A stretch of 64,000 bases of DNA, from assembly GCF_003258365.1 (NCBI RefSeq), contig NZ_QHKM01000015.1, forward strand, positions 1 to 64,000. Direction: 5' to 3'. The translations under genes and the position numbers were made by a program. Numbering within the stretch: position 1 is the first letter of the stretch; the number at the start of each line of letters is the position of its first letter. This document shows, piece after piece, positions 25,767 to 33,548 of this stretch. A model generated the notes under the pieces. That model made no database searches. It had not been told where the DNA came from and was given only the letters and a program-made list of their open reading frames with translations. Source of the stretch: Hymenobacter edaphi. Its GTDB lineage: Bacteria > Bacteroidota > Bacteroidia > Cytophagales > Hymenobacteraceae.

Positions 25767-25847
25767 AAGTAGCAGGTGACACGGGACAGGTTAAGCTGGC
25801 CGAGGTGTTGCCGGTTACGTGTCACGTGTTACCTGGCGCATGTCACC
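25767..25847. repeat. Intergenic inverted repeat with heptad arms (iscX/kdsC)
   Basis: Left arm 25767-25794 is AAGTAGC, AGGTGAC, ACGGGAC, AGGTTAA. Right arm 25813-25847 is GGTTACG, TGTCACG, TGTTACC, TGGCGCA, TGTCACC. Eighteen of 22 positions of the best-paired segment match. The last units of the right arm contain the kdsC start codon (ATG 25840-25842). Confidence 0.82.
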
Positions 25848-26322
25848 TACAATCGATTTTTCTGGCATCGAGGCCTTCGTGTTCGACGTGGACGGGGTGC
25901 TCACCGACGGCACCTTGCTGGCGCTGAGCACCGGCGAGCAGGCCCGCACCTTCCACATCCGCGACGGCTACGCCATCCGGCACGCGCTGCGCCGCGGCTA
26001 CCGGGTGGTTATCATTTCGGGCCGCCAGGAGGAAGGGGTGCGCCGCCGCCTGGAGTCGCTCGACGTGACGGAAATCTACCTCGGCGTCGACGACAAGGTG
26101 AAGGTGTTCGGGGCCTGCGGCCTCGACGCGGCTCGTGTGGCCTACATGGGCGACGACATGCCCGACCTGGAGGTGATGCAGCGCTGCCACCTGGCCGCCT
26201 GCCCCGCCGATGCCGCCGCCGACGTGCGCGCCATCAGCCGGTACGTGGCCCAGCTGCCCGGCGGGCGGGGCGCCGCCCGCGAGCTGATTGAGGCCGTAAT
26301 GAAGGCGCAGGGGCGTTGGTAG
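25840..26322 (+). CDS. kdsC: 3-deoxy-D-manno-octulosonate 8-phosphate phosphatase (KdsC-type HAD)
   Basis: 160 residues, the compact C0-type HAD phosphatase lacking a cap. Motif I is DVDGVLTDG (nucleophile D16, acid D18), motif II 'VVIISGRQ', and motif III/IV 'YMGDDMPDLEVM'. The family hydrolyses KDO-8-phosphate in LPS inner-core synthesis. The ATG at 25840 is chosen from family length; the open frame begins 21 nt upstream at GTG. Specific substrate inferred from family. Confidence 0.9.
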   Translation: MSPTIDFSGIEAFVFDVDGVLTDGTLLALSTGEQARTFHIRDGYAIRHALRRGYRVVIISGRQEEGVRRRLESLDVTEIYLGVDDKVKVFGACGLDAARVAYMGDDMPDLEVMQRCHLAACPADAAADVRAISRYVAQLPGGRGAARELIEAVMKAQGRW

Positions 26323-26372
26323 CCTCCTACGCAGCTTCACGATTTATTCACAACGGGCTGGTAAGGGCAGAG

Positions 26373-26402
26373 TTGCAAGTGTGCGATATTCCGATACATT
26401 TA
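26373..26402 (+). promoter_or_regulatory. Promoter of the cold-shock gene (TTG -19- TACATTTA)
   Basis: A -33 TTG (26373-26375) and a -7 box TACATTTA (26395-26402, one mismatch to TAnnTTTG) are separated by 19 nt, the optimal Bacteroidota spacing. This leaves a 5' leader of about 30-35 nt before the ATG at 26441. Confidence 0.6.
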
Positions 26403-26440
26403 CCGGACATTTTGTTCACCTTTCTCCTTCCCGCTTACCA

Positions 26441-26635
26441 ATGAAAACAGGAACCGTCAAATTCTTTAATGAGTCGAAGGGCTACGGCTTCATTACGGAC
26501 GAGGCAACCAAAGAAGACTTTTTCGTGCACATCACCGGCCTGAACGGGGTGCAGGTGCAGCAGCACGACCGCGTTGAGTTCGAGACGCGCGAAGGCCGCA
26601 AGGGCATCAACGCTGTTAACGTCAAGAAAGTCTGA
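26441..26635 (+). CDS. Cold-shock domain protein, CspA family
   Basis: 64 residues, a single OB-fold cold-shock domain with RNP1 'KGYGFI' and RNP2 'FFVHI'. It binds single-stranded RNA/DNA and acts as an RNA chaperone. The ATG at 26441 gives the canonical N-terminus MKTGTVKFF. It is flanked by its own promoter and terminator, so it is probably monocistronic. Confidence 0.95.
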   Translation: MKTGTVKFFNESKGYGFITDEATKEDFFVHITGLNGVQVQQHDRVEFETREGRKGINAVNVKKV

Positions 26636-26678
26636 GCGACACCTCTACTCTCCCCCCCCGACACTTCCAGTACATGGT

Positions 26679-26713
26679 AAAAGCCCCTGCCGCACCGCGG
26701 CGGGGGCTTTTTT
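26679..26713 (+). terminator. Rho-independent terminator after the cold-shock gene
   Basis: A 15-bp stem with one mismatch (26679-26693 with 26697-26711), 3-nt loop and a run of six T. Confidence 0.88.
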
Positions 26714-26745
26714 CTGCCGCCCGGTGGCGCGGCGGCCCGCCGGCG

Positions 26746-26753
26746 TAGCTTTG
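26746..26753 (+). promoter_or_regulatory. Promoter -7 box TAGCTTTG upstream of the UbiA-family gene
   Basis: Perfect match to TAnnTTTG, 56 nt before the ATG at 26810. The predicted transcript would begin within a strong hairpin (26756-26793). Confidence 0.6.
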
Positions 26754-26755
26754 CG

Positions 26756-26799
26756 CGGCGCTCCGGGCGCGGCGTGCGGCGCCCGGAGCGCCGCTTTTT
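26756..26799 (+). promoter_or_regulatory. Strong leader hairpin followed by T5, possible attenuator
   Basis: A perfect 15-bp GC stem (26756-26770 with 26779-26793), 8-nt loop, then CTTTTT. It lies between the -7 box and the start codon, so it would form at or near the 5' end of the mRNA. It may act as an attenuator or a 5' stabiliser. Confidence 0.45.
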
Positions 26800-26809
26800 C
26801 CCGTTTTCT

Positions 26810-27721
26810 ATGTCTATGCCCGTGAATTCTCCCGTTGTGCCGGCTGCGGCGGGCCCGCTCGCCCGCTGGGGGCAGCTGGCCCGGCTGGTGCGCCTGCCCA
26901 ACCTGCTCATCATCGTGCTGACCATGGCCCTGACGCAGGCCTGCCTGCTGGCGCCCGAGCAGCCCCTGGCCGCCCTGCTTGACGTGCGCTTTGGGCTGGT
27001 GGTGCTGGCCACGGTGTGCGTGGCCGCCGCGGGCTATATCATCAACGATTACTACGACGTGAAAATCGACGCCATCAACCGGCCCGGCACGCTGGTGGTG
27101 GGCCAGGCCGTAGGGCGCCGCTCGGCCATGATGGCGCACCTGGTGCTGTCGGTGGAGGGCGTGGCGGTGGCCGGGGCCATGAGCCGGGTGGTGGGGCTGG
27201 TGACGGCGGGGGCGGCCCTGCTGCTGTGGGGCTACTCGGCCCGCTTCAAGCGGCTGGCGCTGGTGGGTAACCTGAGCATTGCGGCCCTCACGGCGGCCTC
27301 GGTGCTGCTGCCCGAACTGCTGCGCCGCACCGGCTCGGCGGCGGTGTGGGCCTACGCGCTGGCGGCTTTTCTGCTGACGGTGGTGCGCGAGATTATCAAG
27401 GACATCGAGGACATGCGCGGCGACGCCCAGCACGGCTGCCGCACGCTGCCCATCGTGGCCGGGGTGGCGCGCAGCAAGTGGGTGGCGGGGCTGTTTCTGC
27501 TGCTGCTGCTGGCTCTGGTGAGCGGAGCCGTGCTGGCGGCCTTCGGGCAGGGCGAATGGCGCATGGCGCTGTGGTTGCTGGGCACGGTGCTCGGGCCGGG
27601 CGCCATGCTGGGCCGGCAGCTGCTGCGCGCCGACCGCCGCCGCGACTTTGCCCGCCTGAGTTTGCTCTGCAAGCTGGTCATGCTCGGCGGCGTGCTCTCG
27701 ATGCTCGTGCTGGGCCGCTAG
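26810..27721 (+). CDS. UbiA-family prenyltransferase (geranylgeranylglycerol-phosphate type)
   Basis: 303 residues with about eight hydrophobic helices. The two Asp-rich prenyl-diphosphate/Mg motifs are present: N79-D80-Y-Y-D83-VKI-D87 and 'KDIEDMRGD' at 197-205. The protein resembles the Bacteroidota UbiA homologues annotated as geranylgeranylglycerol-phosphate geranylgeranyltransferase; the prenyl acceptor here cannot be told from sequence (quinone, heme O and chlorophyll-type enzymes share these motifs). The start at 26810 follows the leader hairpin. It converges with the next gene, 4 nt between stop codons. Confidence 0.85.
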   Translation: MSMPVNSPVVPAAAGPLARWGQLARLVRLPNLLIIVLTMALTQACLLAPEQPLAALLDVRFGLVVLATVCVAAAGYIINDYYDVKIDAINRPGTLVVGQAVGRRSAMMAHLVLSVEGVAVAGAMSRVVGLVTAGAALLLWGYSARFKRLALVGNLSIAALTAASVLLPELLRRTGSAAVWAYALAAFLLTVVREIIKDIEDMRGDAQHGCRTLPIVAGVARSKWVAGLFLLLLLALVSGAVLAAFGQGEWRMALWLLGTVLGPGAMLGRQLLRADRRRDFARLSLLCKLVMLGGVLSMLVLGR

Positions 27722-27725
27722 CGCC

Positions 27726-28604
27726 TCAGGGCTGCTGGAATTTGCGCGTCAGTACGTCGCCCCGCTTGCTCACCAGCGACACCACGTACAGGCCGCGGCC
27801 CCAGCGCTGGGCGGGCAGGGGCGAAGCCGGCAGCCCGGCGCAGGTGAACAGCCGCCGCCCCACGGCATCGGTCACCGTGGTTTGCGCCACGAGCACGTTT
27901 GAATCGGTCAGGGCCAGCTGCAGGCTGCCGTCGGGCTGCGGCTGCAATTGCAGCACGGCGGCGGGCAGCGCGGTGCGCGTCGGCAGCGGTCGGGGGCAGG
28001 GGGCCGTGGCCGGGGCGTACTGCCCGGTGTAGAGGTGCTGGGTGCCGCGGCCGGCGCAGTAGAGCACCGGCACCGGGTCGGTGCCGACGCCATCGGCCAG
28101 GTACAACAGGCTATGCTCGCTGCCGACGCCCTCAACCCAGGTTTCGCTGCCCAGGTTGCTGCCGCTCAGTACGATGCGCGTGCGGTAGCCCAGTGCCGTC
28201 CAGACCGAGTCGCGCTGCAGGACGCGCATGGGCATCTGCCGCGCCGAGCTGCCGTAAGTTAAATTGAACGTGGCTCCCGGCTGCAGCGTGAAGTCGTAGA
28301 GCAGCCGCTCCTGCGGGTCGCCGGGATAGAGAATGTATACCCGCCGCTGCGCCGCGTCTTCGCGCAGCAGAAACTGCTGGTTGAAGCGGTGGACGATGAA
28401 GTAAGTGAAGGGCCGGCCCGCAACGGTGGTGGTGCCGGCCACGACGTAGCTGTAGGGCGTGCGGGTAAAGAAGTCGTGAATGGAGCCCTGCCAGTTGGCG
28501 TTGGCGCGCAGCAGCGGGTCGTAGGGGCGGGCCTGCGCGTGGCCCGCGACAGGGGCCGCGCCGAGGGCGCACAGCAGCGGCAGGAAACAGAAATGACGCA
28601 ACAT
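27726..28604 (-). CDS. Secreted protein with T9SS-like C-terminal domain
   Basis: 292 residues. The start at 28604 gives a good signal peptide (MLRHFCFLPLLCALGAAPVAGHAQA); a longer frame to 28709 is AT-rich and not protein-like. The central part is unrecognised, with 'TYFIVHRFNQQFLLRED' and 'ETWVEGVGSEHSLLYLADG' (the EGVGS phrase is common in Bacteroidota secreted proteins). The end 'RGLYVVSLVSKRGDVLTRKFQQP' looks like a type A sorting domain. Probably T9SS-exported; function unknown. Confidence 0.78.
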   Translation of the reverse strand: MLRHFCFLPLLCALGAAPVAGHAQARPYDPLLRANANWQGSIHDFFTRTPYSYVVAGTTTVAGRPFTYFIVHRFNQQFLLREDAAQRRVYILYPGDPQERLLYDFTLQPGATFNLTYGSSARQMPMRVLQRDSVWTALGYRTRIVLSGSNLGSETWVEGVGSEHSLLYLADGVGTDPVPVLYCAGRGTQHLYTGQYAPATAPCPRPLPTRTALPAAVLQLQPQPDGSLQLALTDSNVLVAQTTVTDAVGRRLFTCAGLPASPLPAQRWGRGLYVVSLVSKRGDVLTRKFQQP

Positions 28605-28733
28605 AGAGTATTCAGATAGCGTGAAATTGACTGCACTAATAAAGCATACAAAAGATAAAATATTAGCGGTGGAGGCAGAGCTTTTTTTGGATTGCTCGTA
28701 AGAGGTCATATTCGCTCACTCCTACTATTTTCC

Positions 28734-29924
28734 ATGCGCTTTCGCCGCTTGTTCCTGTTCCTGGGCATACTGCTTCAGGCCGCTCACTCCTACGCTCAGG
28801 ACACTCCCACCACCACCCCGCCCGACGCTCCGCTGCCCGCGGAAGTGCGCCCCGCCGACAACGCCACCCTCGACGCGCGCCCGCCCAAGGACCCGAACGA
28901 CAAACCCAGCTTTATTCCCGCGCCGGTGCTCTTCTACGAGCCCGAAACCGGGGCCGCCGCCGGCGTGACTTTCCTGCCCACCTGGCGCCACGGCCGCGAC
29001 ACCACCGTGCGCAAGTCCAACGGCCGCTTCGGGGGCTGGTACTCGCAGAAAAAGCAGCTGAACCTGCAGCTTTCGCACACCATCTTCACCCGGCAGGAGC
29101 GCTACCTCATCAGCGGCGACATTCAGTTCTACGACTACCCGATCTACTTCTACGGCATCGGCAACAGCACCGACATCGACAACGAGAGCGAAATCAGCTA
29201 CAAGCTGCTCATTCTGCAGCAGCGCGGGCTGAAAAGCTTCCGCCGCTACTGGTTTGCGGGCCTGACGTACCGCCTCACCGATGCCCGCAGCATCAAGGCC
29301 GACAAGCCCCTCGACAACGAGGGCGACGGCACCAACCAGCTGCTGCTGCTCGACGAGCGGCAGCGCCAGAATACGCTTATTTCGGGCCTGGGGCCGGCCA
29401 TCGTGCACGACAGCCGCGACAATATCCTGAGCACCTACCACGGCAACTACCTGGACCTGCAGGCGCTGTTCAACGCGAAGGGCCTCGGCAGCGACTACAC
29501 CTTCACCCGCTACACCCTCGATGCGCGCCACTACCAGCCCCTGGGCTCGAACCGCACCATCTGGGCCTCGCAGCTGTACGGGCAGTTTCACAACGGCACG
29601 GTGCCCTTCCGGGAGCTGGCCAACCTGGGCGGCATCAGCCTGCTGCGGGGCATCTACGAAGGCCGGTTCCGCGACCGGCAGCTGGTTTCGGCCCAGACGG
29701 AAATCCGTCACCACCTGTTCTGGCGCATCAACGTGGCCGGCTTCGTCGGGGCGGGGCAGGTGGCCTCGCACCTCGATGATTTTGGCTCCAAGTTCAACGT
29801 GGCCGGCGGGGCCGGGGTGCGCTTTCAGTTCAACCGCCGCGACCGGATCAACATCCGCTTCGACTACGGAGTGGGTTCGGGCGGCAGCTCCGGGCTGTAC
29901 TTCGGCGTCAACGAGGCCTTCTAG
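28734..29924 (+). CDS. POTRA-less Omp85/BamA-family outer membrane protein, copy 1
   Basis: 396 residues with signal peptide (MRFRRLFLFLGILLQAAHSYAQ) and a short Pro-rich segment, then only the surface-antigen (D15) barrel with no POTRA domains. The barrel's L6-type motif is 'LLRGIYEGRFRDRQ', and the protein ends in Phe as expected of a beta-signal. Short Omp85 proteins of this type are widespread in Bacteroidota; substrate and role are unknown. The next gene is a tandem paralogue. Confidence 0.85.
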   Translation: MRFRRLFLFLGILLQAAHSYAQDTPTTTPPDAPLPAEVRPADNATLDARPPKDPNDKPSFIPAPVLFYEPETGAAAGVTFLPTWRHGRDTTVRKSNGRFGGWYSQKKQLNLQLSHTIFTRQERYLISGDIQFYDYPIYFYGIGNSTDIDNESEISYKLLILQQRGLKSFRRYWFAGLTYRLTDARSIKADKPLDNEGDGTNQLLLLDERQRQNTLISGLGPAIVHDSRDNILSTYHGNYLDLQALFNAKGLGSDYTFTRYTLDARHYQPLGSNRTIWASQLYGQFHNGTVPFRELANLGGISLLRGIYEGRFRDRQLVSAQTEIRHHLFWRINVAGFVGAGQVASHLDDFGSKFNVAGGAGVRFQFNRRDRINIRFDYGVGSGGSSGLYFGVNEAF

Positions 29925-30098
29925 CTTAACGTCCGGCAAATCCGGCCGAAACAGCTGGCCCGGGCCCCGGTGCGCCGATCCGGGGCCGGCTGCAAAGTCA
30001 GATTGACCGCGCAATTGGCGGCCTATGATTGGATAATCCGAGCAATAAGCTGGTACATTTAGCAGCCGTCCGCGTTGGGCGGCTGCTTCTGTTTACCG

Positions 30099-31277
30099 AT
30101 GTCCAGCCGGTTTTCCATTCTTGCCGCAGGCGGGCTGCTTCTGGCCGCCACGCTGCCCGCCGCCGCCCAGACTACCCCGCCGGCCACCGCCGCCGAAACG
30201 CCCGCCGCCATGCCCGCCCCTGCGCCCCCGCGCAAAGCCCGGCGGGTAAAGGTGGCGGCCCTGCCCATTGTGTTTTCGCAGCCCGAAACCGGCCTTGCCT
30301 ACGGGGCAGCCGTGCTGCCGGTGTGGCGCTTCGGCCAGGATACGCTCACGCGCAGCTCCAACGCCCGCCTGCTGGGCTACTACACCCAGCGCAAGCAGTC
30401 GAGCATGTCGCTGACTTACAATATCTTCACCCCGCAGGAAAAGTTTGTGCTGAGCGGGGAGGCCTTCTACTTCAACTTTCCCTATTACTACTACGGCACC
30501 GGCAACGACACCCGCAAGGCCGAGAAAAGCGACATTTCCTACAAGGTTGTCATCGTCACGCAGCGGGTGCTGAAGAAGATTCGCCCGCACACCTTCGCCG
30601 GGCTGAGCTTCCGCCTGACCGACCTGCACCACATCCGGCTCGACGACGACTCGACCGACGACCGGACCCGGCCCAACCTGCTGCTGCTGCGCGACCCGCG
30701 CGAGCGGCAAACCACCATCACCTCCGGCCTCGGCCCCACCTTTCTCTACGACAGCCGCGACAACGTGCTCAGCACTTACCGCGGCAGCTACCTCGAAACC
30801 GGCGCCCTGGTGATGGGCGGCTACCTTGGCAGCGACTACCGCTTCACCCGCCTGCTGCTCGATGCCCGCCACTTCCGCTCCCTGCGCAAGACGGACAACC
30901 GCACCATCCTGGCCGGGCAGCTGCAGGCGCAGTTCAACGCCGGCGGCCGGGTGCCCTTCCGGGAGCTGGCCAACCTGGGCGGCGAGAAGATGATGCGCGG
31001 CATCTACGAAGGCCGTTTTCGCGACCGGCAGATGGTGGCTGCGCAGCTGGAGCTGCGCCAGCAGCTGTTCTGGCGCCTCGGCGGGGTGGTGTTCGGCGCC
31101 GCCGGGCAGGTGCGCGACCGGCTGGGCCAGTTTCGCCCGGGCGACTTCAACGTGGCCGCGGGCGCGGGCCTGCGCATTGCCGTCAACCGCGCCGACCGCC
31201 TCGGTATCCGCATCGACTACGCCGTGGGCTCGGGGCAGTCGAGCGGGCTGTATTTCGCCTTCAACGAAGCATTTTAG
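30099..31277 (+). CDS. POTRA-less Omp85/BamA-family outer membrane protein, copy 2
   Basis: 392 residues, paralogue of the preceding gene with the same signal peptide-linker-barrel layout and shared motifs ('PFRELANLGG', 'RGIYEGRFRDRQ', 'YDSRDNVLSTYRGSYLE', terminal NEAF). The ATG at 30099 begins the signal peptide (MSSRFSILAAGGLLLAATLPAAAQ). The gap to copy 1 contains a GC hairpin (29963-29970 with 29980-29987), so the two may be separately transcribed. Function unknown. Confidence 0.85.
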   Translation: MSSRFSILAAGGLLLAATLPAAAQTTPPATAAETPAAMPAPAPPRKARRVKVAALPIVFSQPETGLAYGAAVLPVWRFGQDTLTRSSNARLLGYYTQRKQSSMSLTYNIFTPQEKFVLSGEAFYFNFPYYYYGTGNDTRKAEKSDISYKVVIVTQRVLKKIRPHTFAGLSFRLTDLHHIRLDDDSTDDRTRPNLLLLRDPRERQTTITSGLGPTFLYDSRDNVLSTYRGSYLETGALVMGGYLGSDYRFTRLLLDARHFRSLRKTDNRTILAGQLQAQFNAGGRVPFRELANLGGEKMMRGIYEGRFRDRQMVAAQLELRQQLFWRLGGVVFGAAGQVRDRLGQFRPGDFNVAAGAGLRIAVNRADRLGIRIDYAVGSGQSSGLYFAFNEAF

Positions 31278-31609
31278 GGCGAATTTGCACCGATCAGGAA
31301 CGTTGTGCGCCGCTCAGCAAGGGTGTTTGGACGGGCGGGCTGTAGCCGCGCGGCGGGCGTATGAGCGGGGCTGGGGCGGGAGTTTGGGAAGCGTCTTGGC
31401 AAGTGCGTGGGGAGTAGCCGGAAGGCCAATTGAACGGGCGAACGGAGCCGCGCGAAACCACTCGCCCGCAGTCGTTCGGAGAGGTTTGCGGGGCGCAGAT
31501 GGCGGCCTTGGCAGCTGACGGCCGGTTGACTCTGGGATGAGGGCGAATACGTAAGCCCGGCCTGCGTACAATCAGCAAACGTGCCCCGGTATAGTTACGT
31601 ACCGAGGGT
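31278..31609. other. 332-bp gene-free stretch
   Basis: Between the second Omp85 gene and the glycosyltransferase gene. Open frames here are short and lack similarity or codon structure; there is no tandem repeat and no clear promoter box beyond an AT-rich patch just before 31610. I see nothing identifiable. Confidence 0.4.
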
Positions 31610-32881
31610 ATGAATTTGCCGCAACGCTATTATTTCCGCAGTATCGATGCGCCGCCTGGAGCGGTGCCGCCCATTACGCAAGTAACGACGCCCCCCGCAG
31701 CAGAACTGGAAATCTGCGTGATTATCCCGGCCAAGGACGAGGCCGAGGCCCTGCCCGCGACGCTGGCCGCGCTGGCGGCTCAGCTTGATACCAGAGGGCA
31801 GGCGCTAAGCGGCGCCCGCTACGAAGTCATTGTGCTGGCCAATAACTGCACCGATGCCACCGCCGCCGTGGCGCGGGCCGCCGGGCGGCAGCACCCGCAC
31901 CTGCGCCTGCACGTGCTCGAAATCAGCCTACCCCGGGCCGAAGCTCACGTGGGGCGGGCCCGCCGCCTGCTCATGGACGAAGCCGCCCGCCGCCTGGCGT
32001 TGGCCGGCCGGCCCCGCGGCATCATTGCCTCCACCGACGCCGATACCCGCGTAGCCCCCGACTGGCTGGCCGCCCTGCAGCGCGAATTCGCCGCCGGCGC
32101 CGACGCCGTGGGCGGCCGCATCCTGCCCGACGCCCCGGCCAGGGCCGGCTGCCCCGCCCGCCGCCTGCACCTGCACGACGCGGCCTACCGCCTGGGCCTG
32201 GCCCGGCTGGAGCACCTGCTCGACCCCAGCGCCGCCGACCCCTGGCCGCGCCACCACCAGCACTTCGGCGGCAGCCTGGCCCTGACGGCAGCAGCCTACC
32301 ACCAGGTGGGCGGCCTGCCCGTGGTGCCTTACCTCGAAGATGAAGCCCTTTGCCAGCTGCTGCTGCGCCACGAGCTGCGCCTGCGCCACAGCCCGCTGGT
32401 GCGCGTGCACACCTCGGCGCGGCAGCAGGGGCGGGTGGCGGTGGGCCTGTCGTGGCAGCTGCGCGCCTGGGCCGCTGACGCCGCCGCCGGGCGCGAGCCG
32501 CTGGCCGAGCACCCCCAGCGGCTGGTCGCCGAGTGGCAGCTGCGGCGGCAGCTGCGCCGGGTGTGGCAGCAAGGCCAGGCCGGGCTGCCAGTGGCGCCGG
32601 CCGAGGTGCGGGCCCTGGCCGCCGAGCTGGCCGTAACGCCCGCCCGGCTGCGCACTACGCTGCGCACAGCTGGTTTCGGCCTGGCGTGGGAGGCGCTGCG
32701 GCCAGCCGCCATCGAGCGGTGGCGGGTGCAGTGGCCCCCGCTGCCGCTGACGGCGGCCCGGGCGGCGTTGCAGGGGCCGCTGCGGGCGGCCGAAGCCTCA
32801 GCGGCGGGCCAGCAGATCGAGCCGGTACTTTTCCGCCCGGTGGCCGTGCAGGTGGCGCAGCGGGCCGGTTTCGGTGGCTAA
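31610..32881 (+). CDS. Family 2 glycosyltransferase
   Basis: 423 residues, cytoplasmic GT-A fold. 'CVIIPAKDEAEALPATLAAL' is the nucleotide-sugar strand; the metal-binding DxD is D143-A-D145 in 'STDADTRVAPDW'; an acceptor/base region is 'PYLEDEALC'. No transmembrane segments are seen, unlike NodC or HasA. The last 28 codons are antisense to the convergent methyltransferase gene and look like read-through. It belongs with the neighbouring methyltransferase, deacetylase and acyl-CoA dehydrogenase genes in an uncharacterised locus; sugar and acceptor unknown. Confidence 0.88.
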   Translation: MNLPQRYYFRSIDAPPGAVPPITQVTTPPAAELEICVIIPAKDEAEALPATLAALAAQLDTRGQALSGARYEVIVLANNCTDATAAVARAAGRQHPHLRLHVLEISLPRAEAHVGRARRLLMDEAARRLALAGRPRGIIASTDADTRVAPDWLAALQREFAAGADAVGGRILPDAPARAGCPARRLHLHDAAYRLGLARLEHLLDPSAADPWPRHHQHFGGSLALTAAAYHQVGGLPVVPYLEDEALCQLLLRHELRLRHSPLVRVHTSARQQGRVAVGLSWQLRAWAADAAAGREPLAEHPQRLVAEWQLRRQLRRVWQQGQAGLPVAPAEVRALAAELAVTPARLRTTLRTAGFGLAWEALRPAAIERWRVQWPPLPLTAARAALQGPLRAAEASAAGQQIEPVLFRPVAVQVAQRAGFGG

Positions 32882-33394
32882 GCTCAAAAAGTATTCGTGC
32901 ACTTCGTCGCCGGTCAGCGGGTAATCGTGGACTTCGGGCGTCCAGTGTACCAGCAGCAGCTGCCCGTCCGGTGGCAGCGCGTCCGTAATGCGCCCGGCGG
33001 CGCGCTGCAGCGTAGGCATGTCCCAATAGTAGCCCACTTCCGACACCACAATCAGCTCGAACTGCCCGGTCGGAAACTCTGCGGGCACGGCCAGGCGGCG
33101 CAGCTCTACCTGCGGCAGTGCGGCGCAGCGCTGCCGGGCTTTGGCCAGGGCTGCCTCCGCCACGTCGACGCTGAGCAGGTGGCCGCAGCGCGGCGCCAGC
33201 CCGGCCGTCAGCACGCCCAAGGAACAGCCAATTTCGAAGGCGCGGGCGTAATGCGGCGCCGGCAGCGCGGCCAGCGTGTCGGCGTACTTAGCGTGCTCGT
33301 AGGGGCTGGTTTCGAAGTGCCAGGGGTCATCGTTGGCGCGGTACACCTCATCGAAATAGTCGGCACCCAGCGTATTGGGCTGCTTGGGGTTCAT
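32798..33394 (-). CDS. SAM-dependent methyltransferase, NodS-like
   Basis: 198 residues. The N-terminus 'YFDEVYRANDDPWHFETSPYE' and SAM motif I 'FEIGCSLGVLT' match the NodS family, which N-methylates the deacetylated glucosamine of Nod factors; post-motif elements include 'LLSVDVAEAAL' and 'QFELIVVSEVGYYW'. The C-terminus ('HRAEKYRLDLLARR') is family-like, so the 84-nt overlap with the glycosyltransferase is due to extension of the latter. Probably co-transcribed with the PIG-L and acyl-CoA dehydrogenase genes upstream. The methyl acceptor is unknown. Confidence 0.9.
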   Translation of the reverse strand: MNPKQPNTLGADYFDEVYRANDDPWHFETSPYEHAKYADTLAALPAPHYARAFEIGCSLGVLTAGLAPRCGHLLSVDVAEAALAKARQRCAALPQVELRRLAVPAEFPTGQFELIVVSEVGYYWDMPTLQRAAGRITDALPPDGQLLLVHWTPEVHDYPLTGDEVHEYFLSLATETGPLRHLHGHRAEKYRLDLLARR

Positions 33395-33421
33395 AACGGA
33401 GCGGTAGGCTGGAAAAGGAAT

Positions 33422-33501
33422 TGCTACGGGTTTTACGTTGGCAGCAAAACGTGTAGCAAGTACGTGTGCTACATTTTCTGCAGCAGGAACAACCCGTAGC
33501 A
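33422..33501. other. Multi-stem structured gap between deacetylase and methyltransferase genes
   Basis: A perfect 11-bp outer stem (33422-33432 with 33491-33501) encloses smaller stems, including GTAGCA with TGCTAC and an ACGTT/AACGT pair. GCTAC or its complement recurs several times in 80 bp. On the minus strand it would sit in the leader of the methyltransferase gene. Could be a processing site, a regulatory leader or a repeat relic. Confidence 0.4.
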
Positions 33502-33548
33502 GCTAAGTTGACCTGGCTGGACACCGCGGTGCCACCGGGAGGATGGGT

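Noticed and set aside
31177-31518. 113-codon open frame overlapping the end of the second Omp85 gene
   Set aside because: Begins as an out-of-frame reading of the barrel gene and continues into non-coding DNA.
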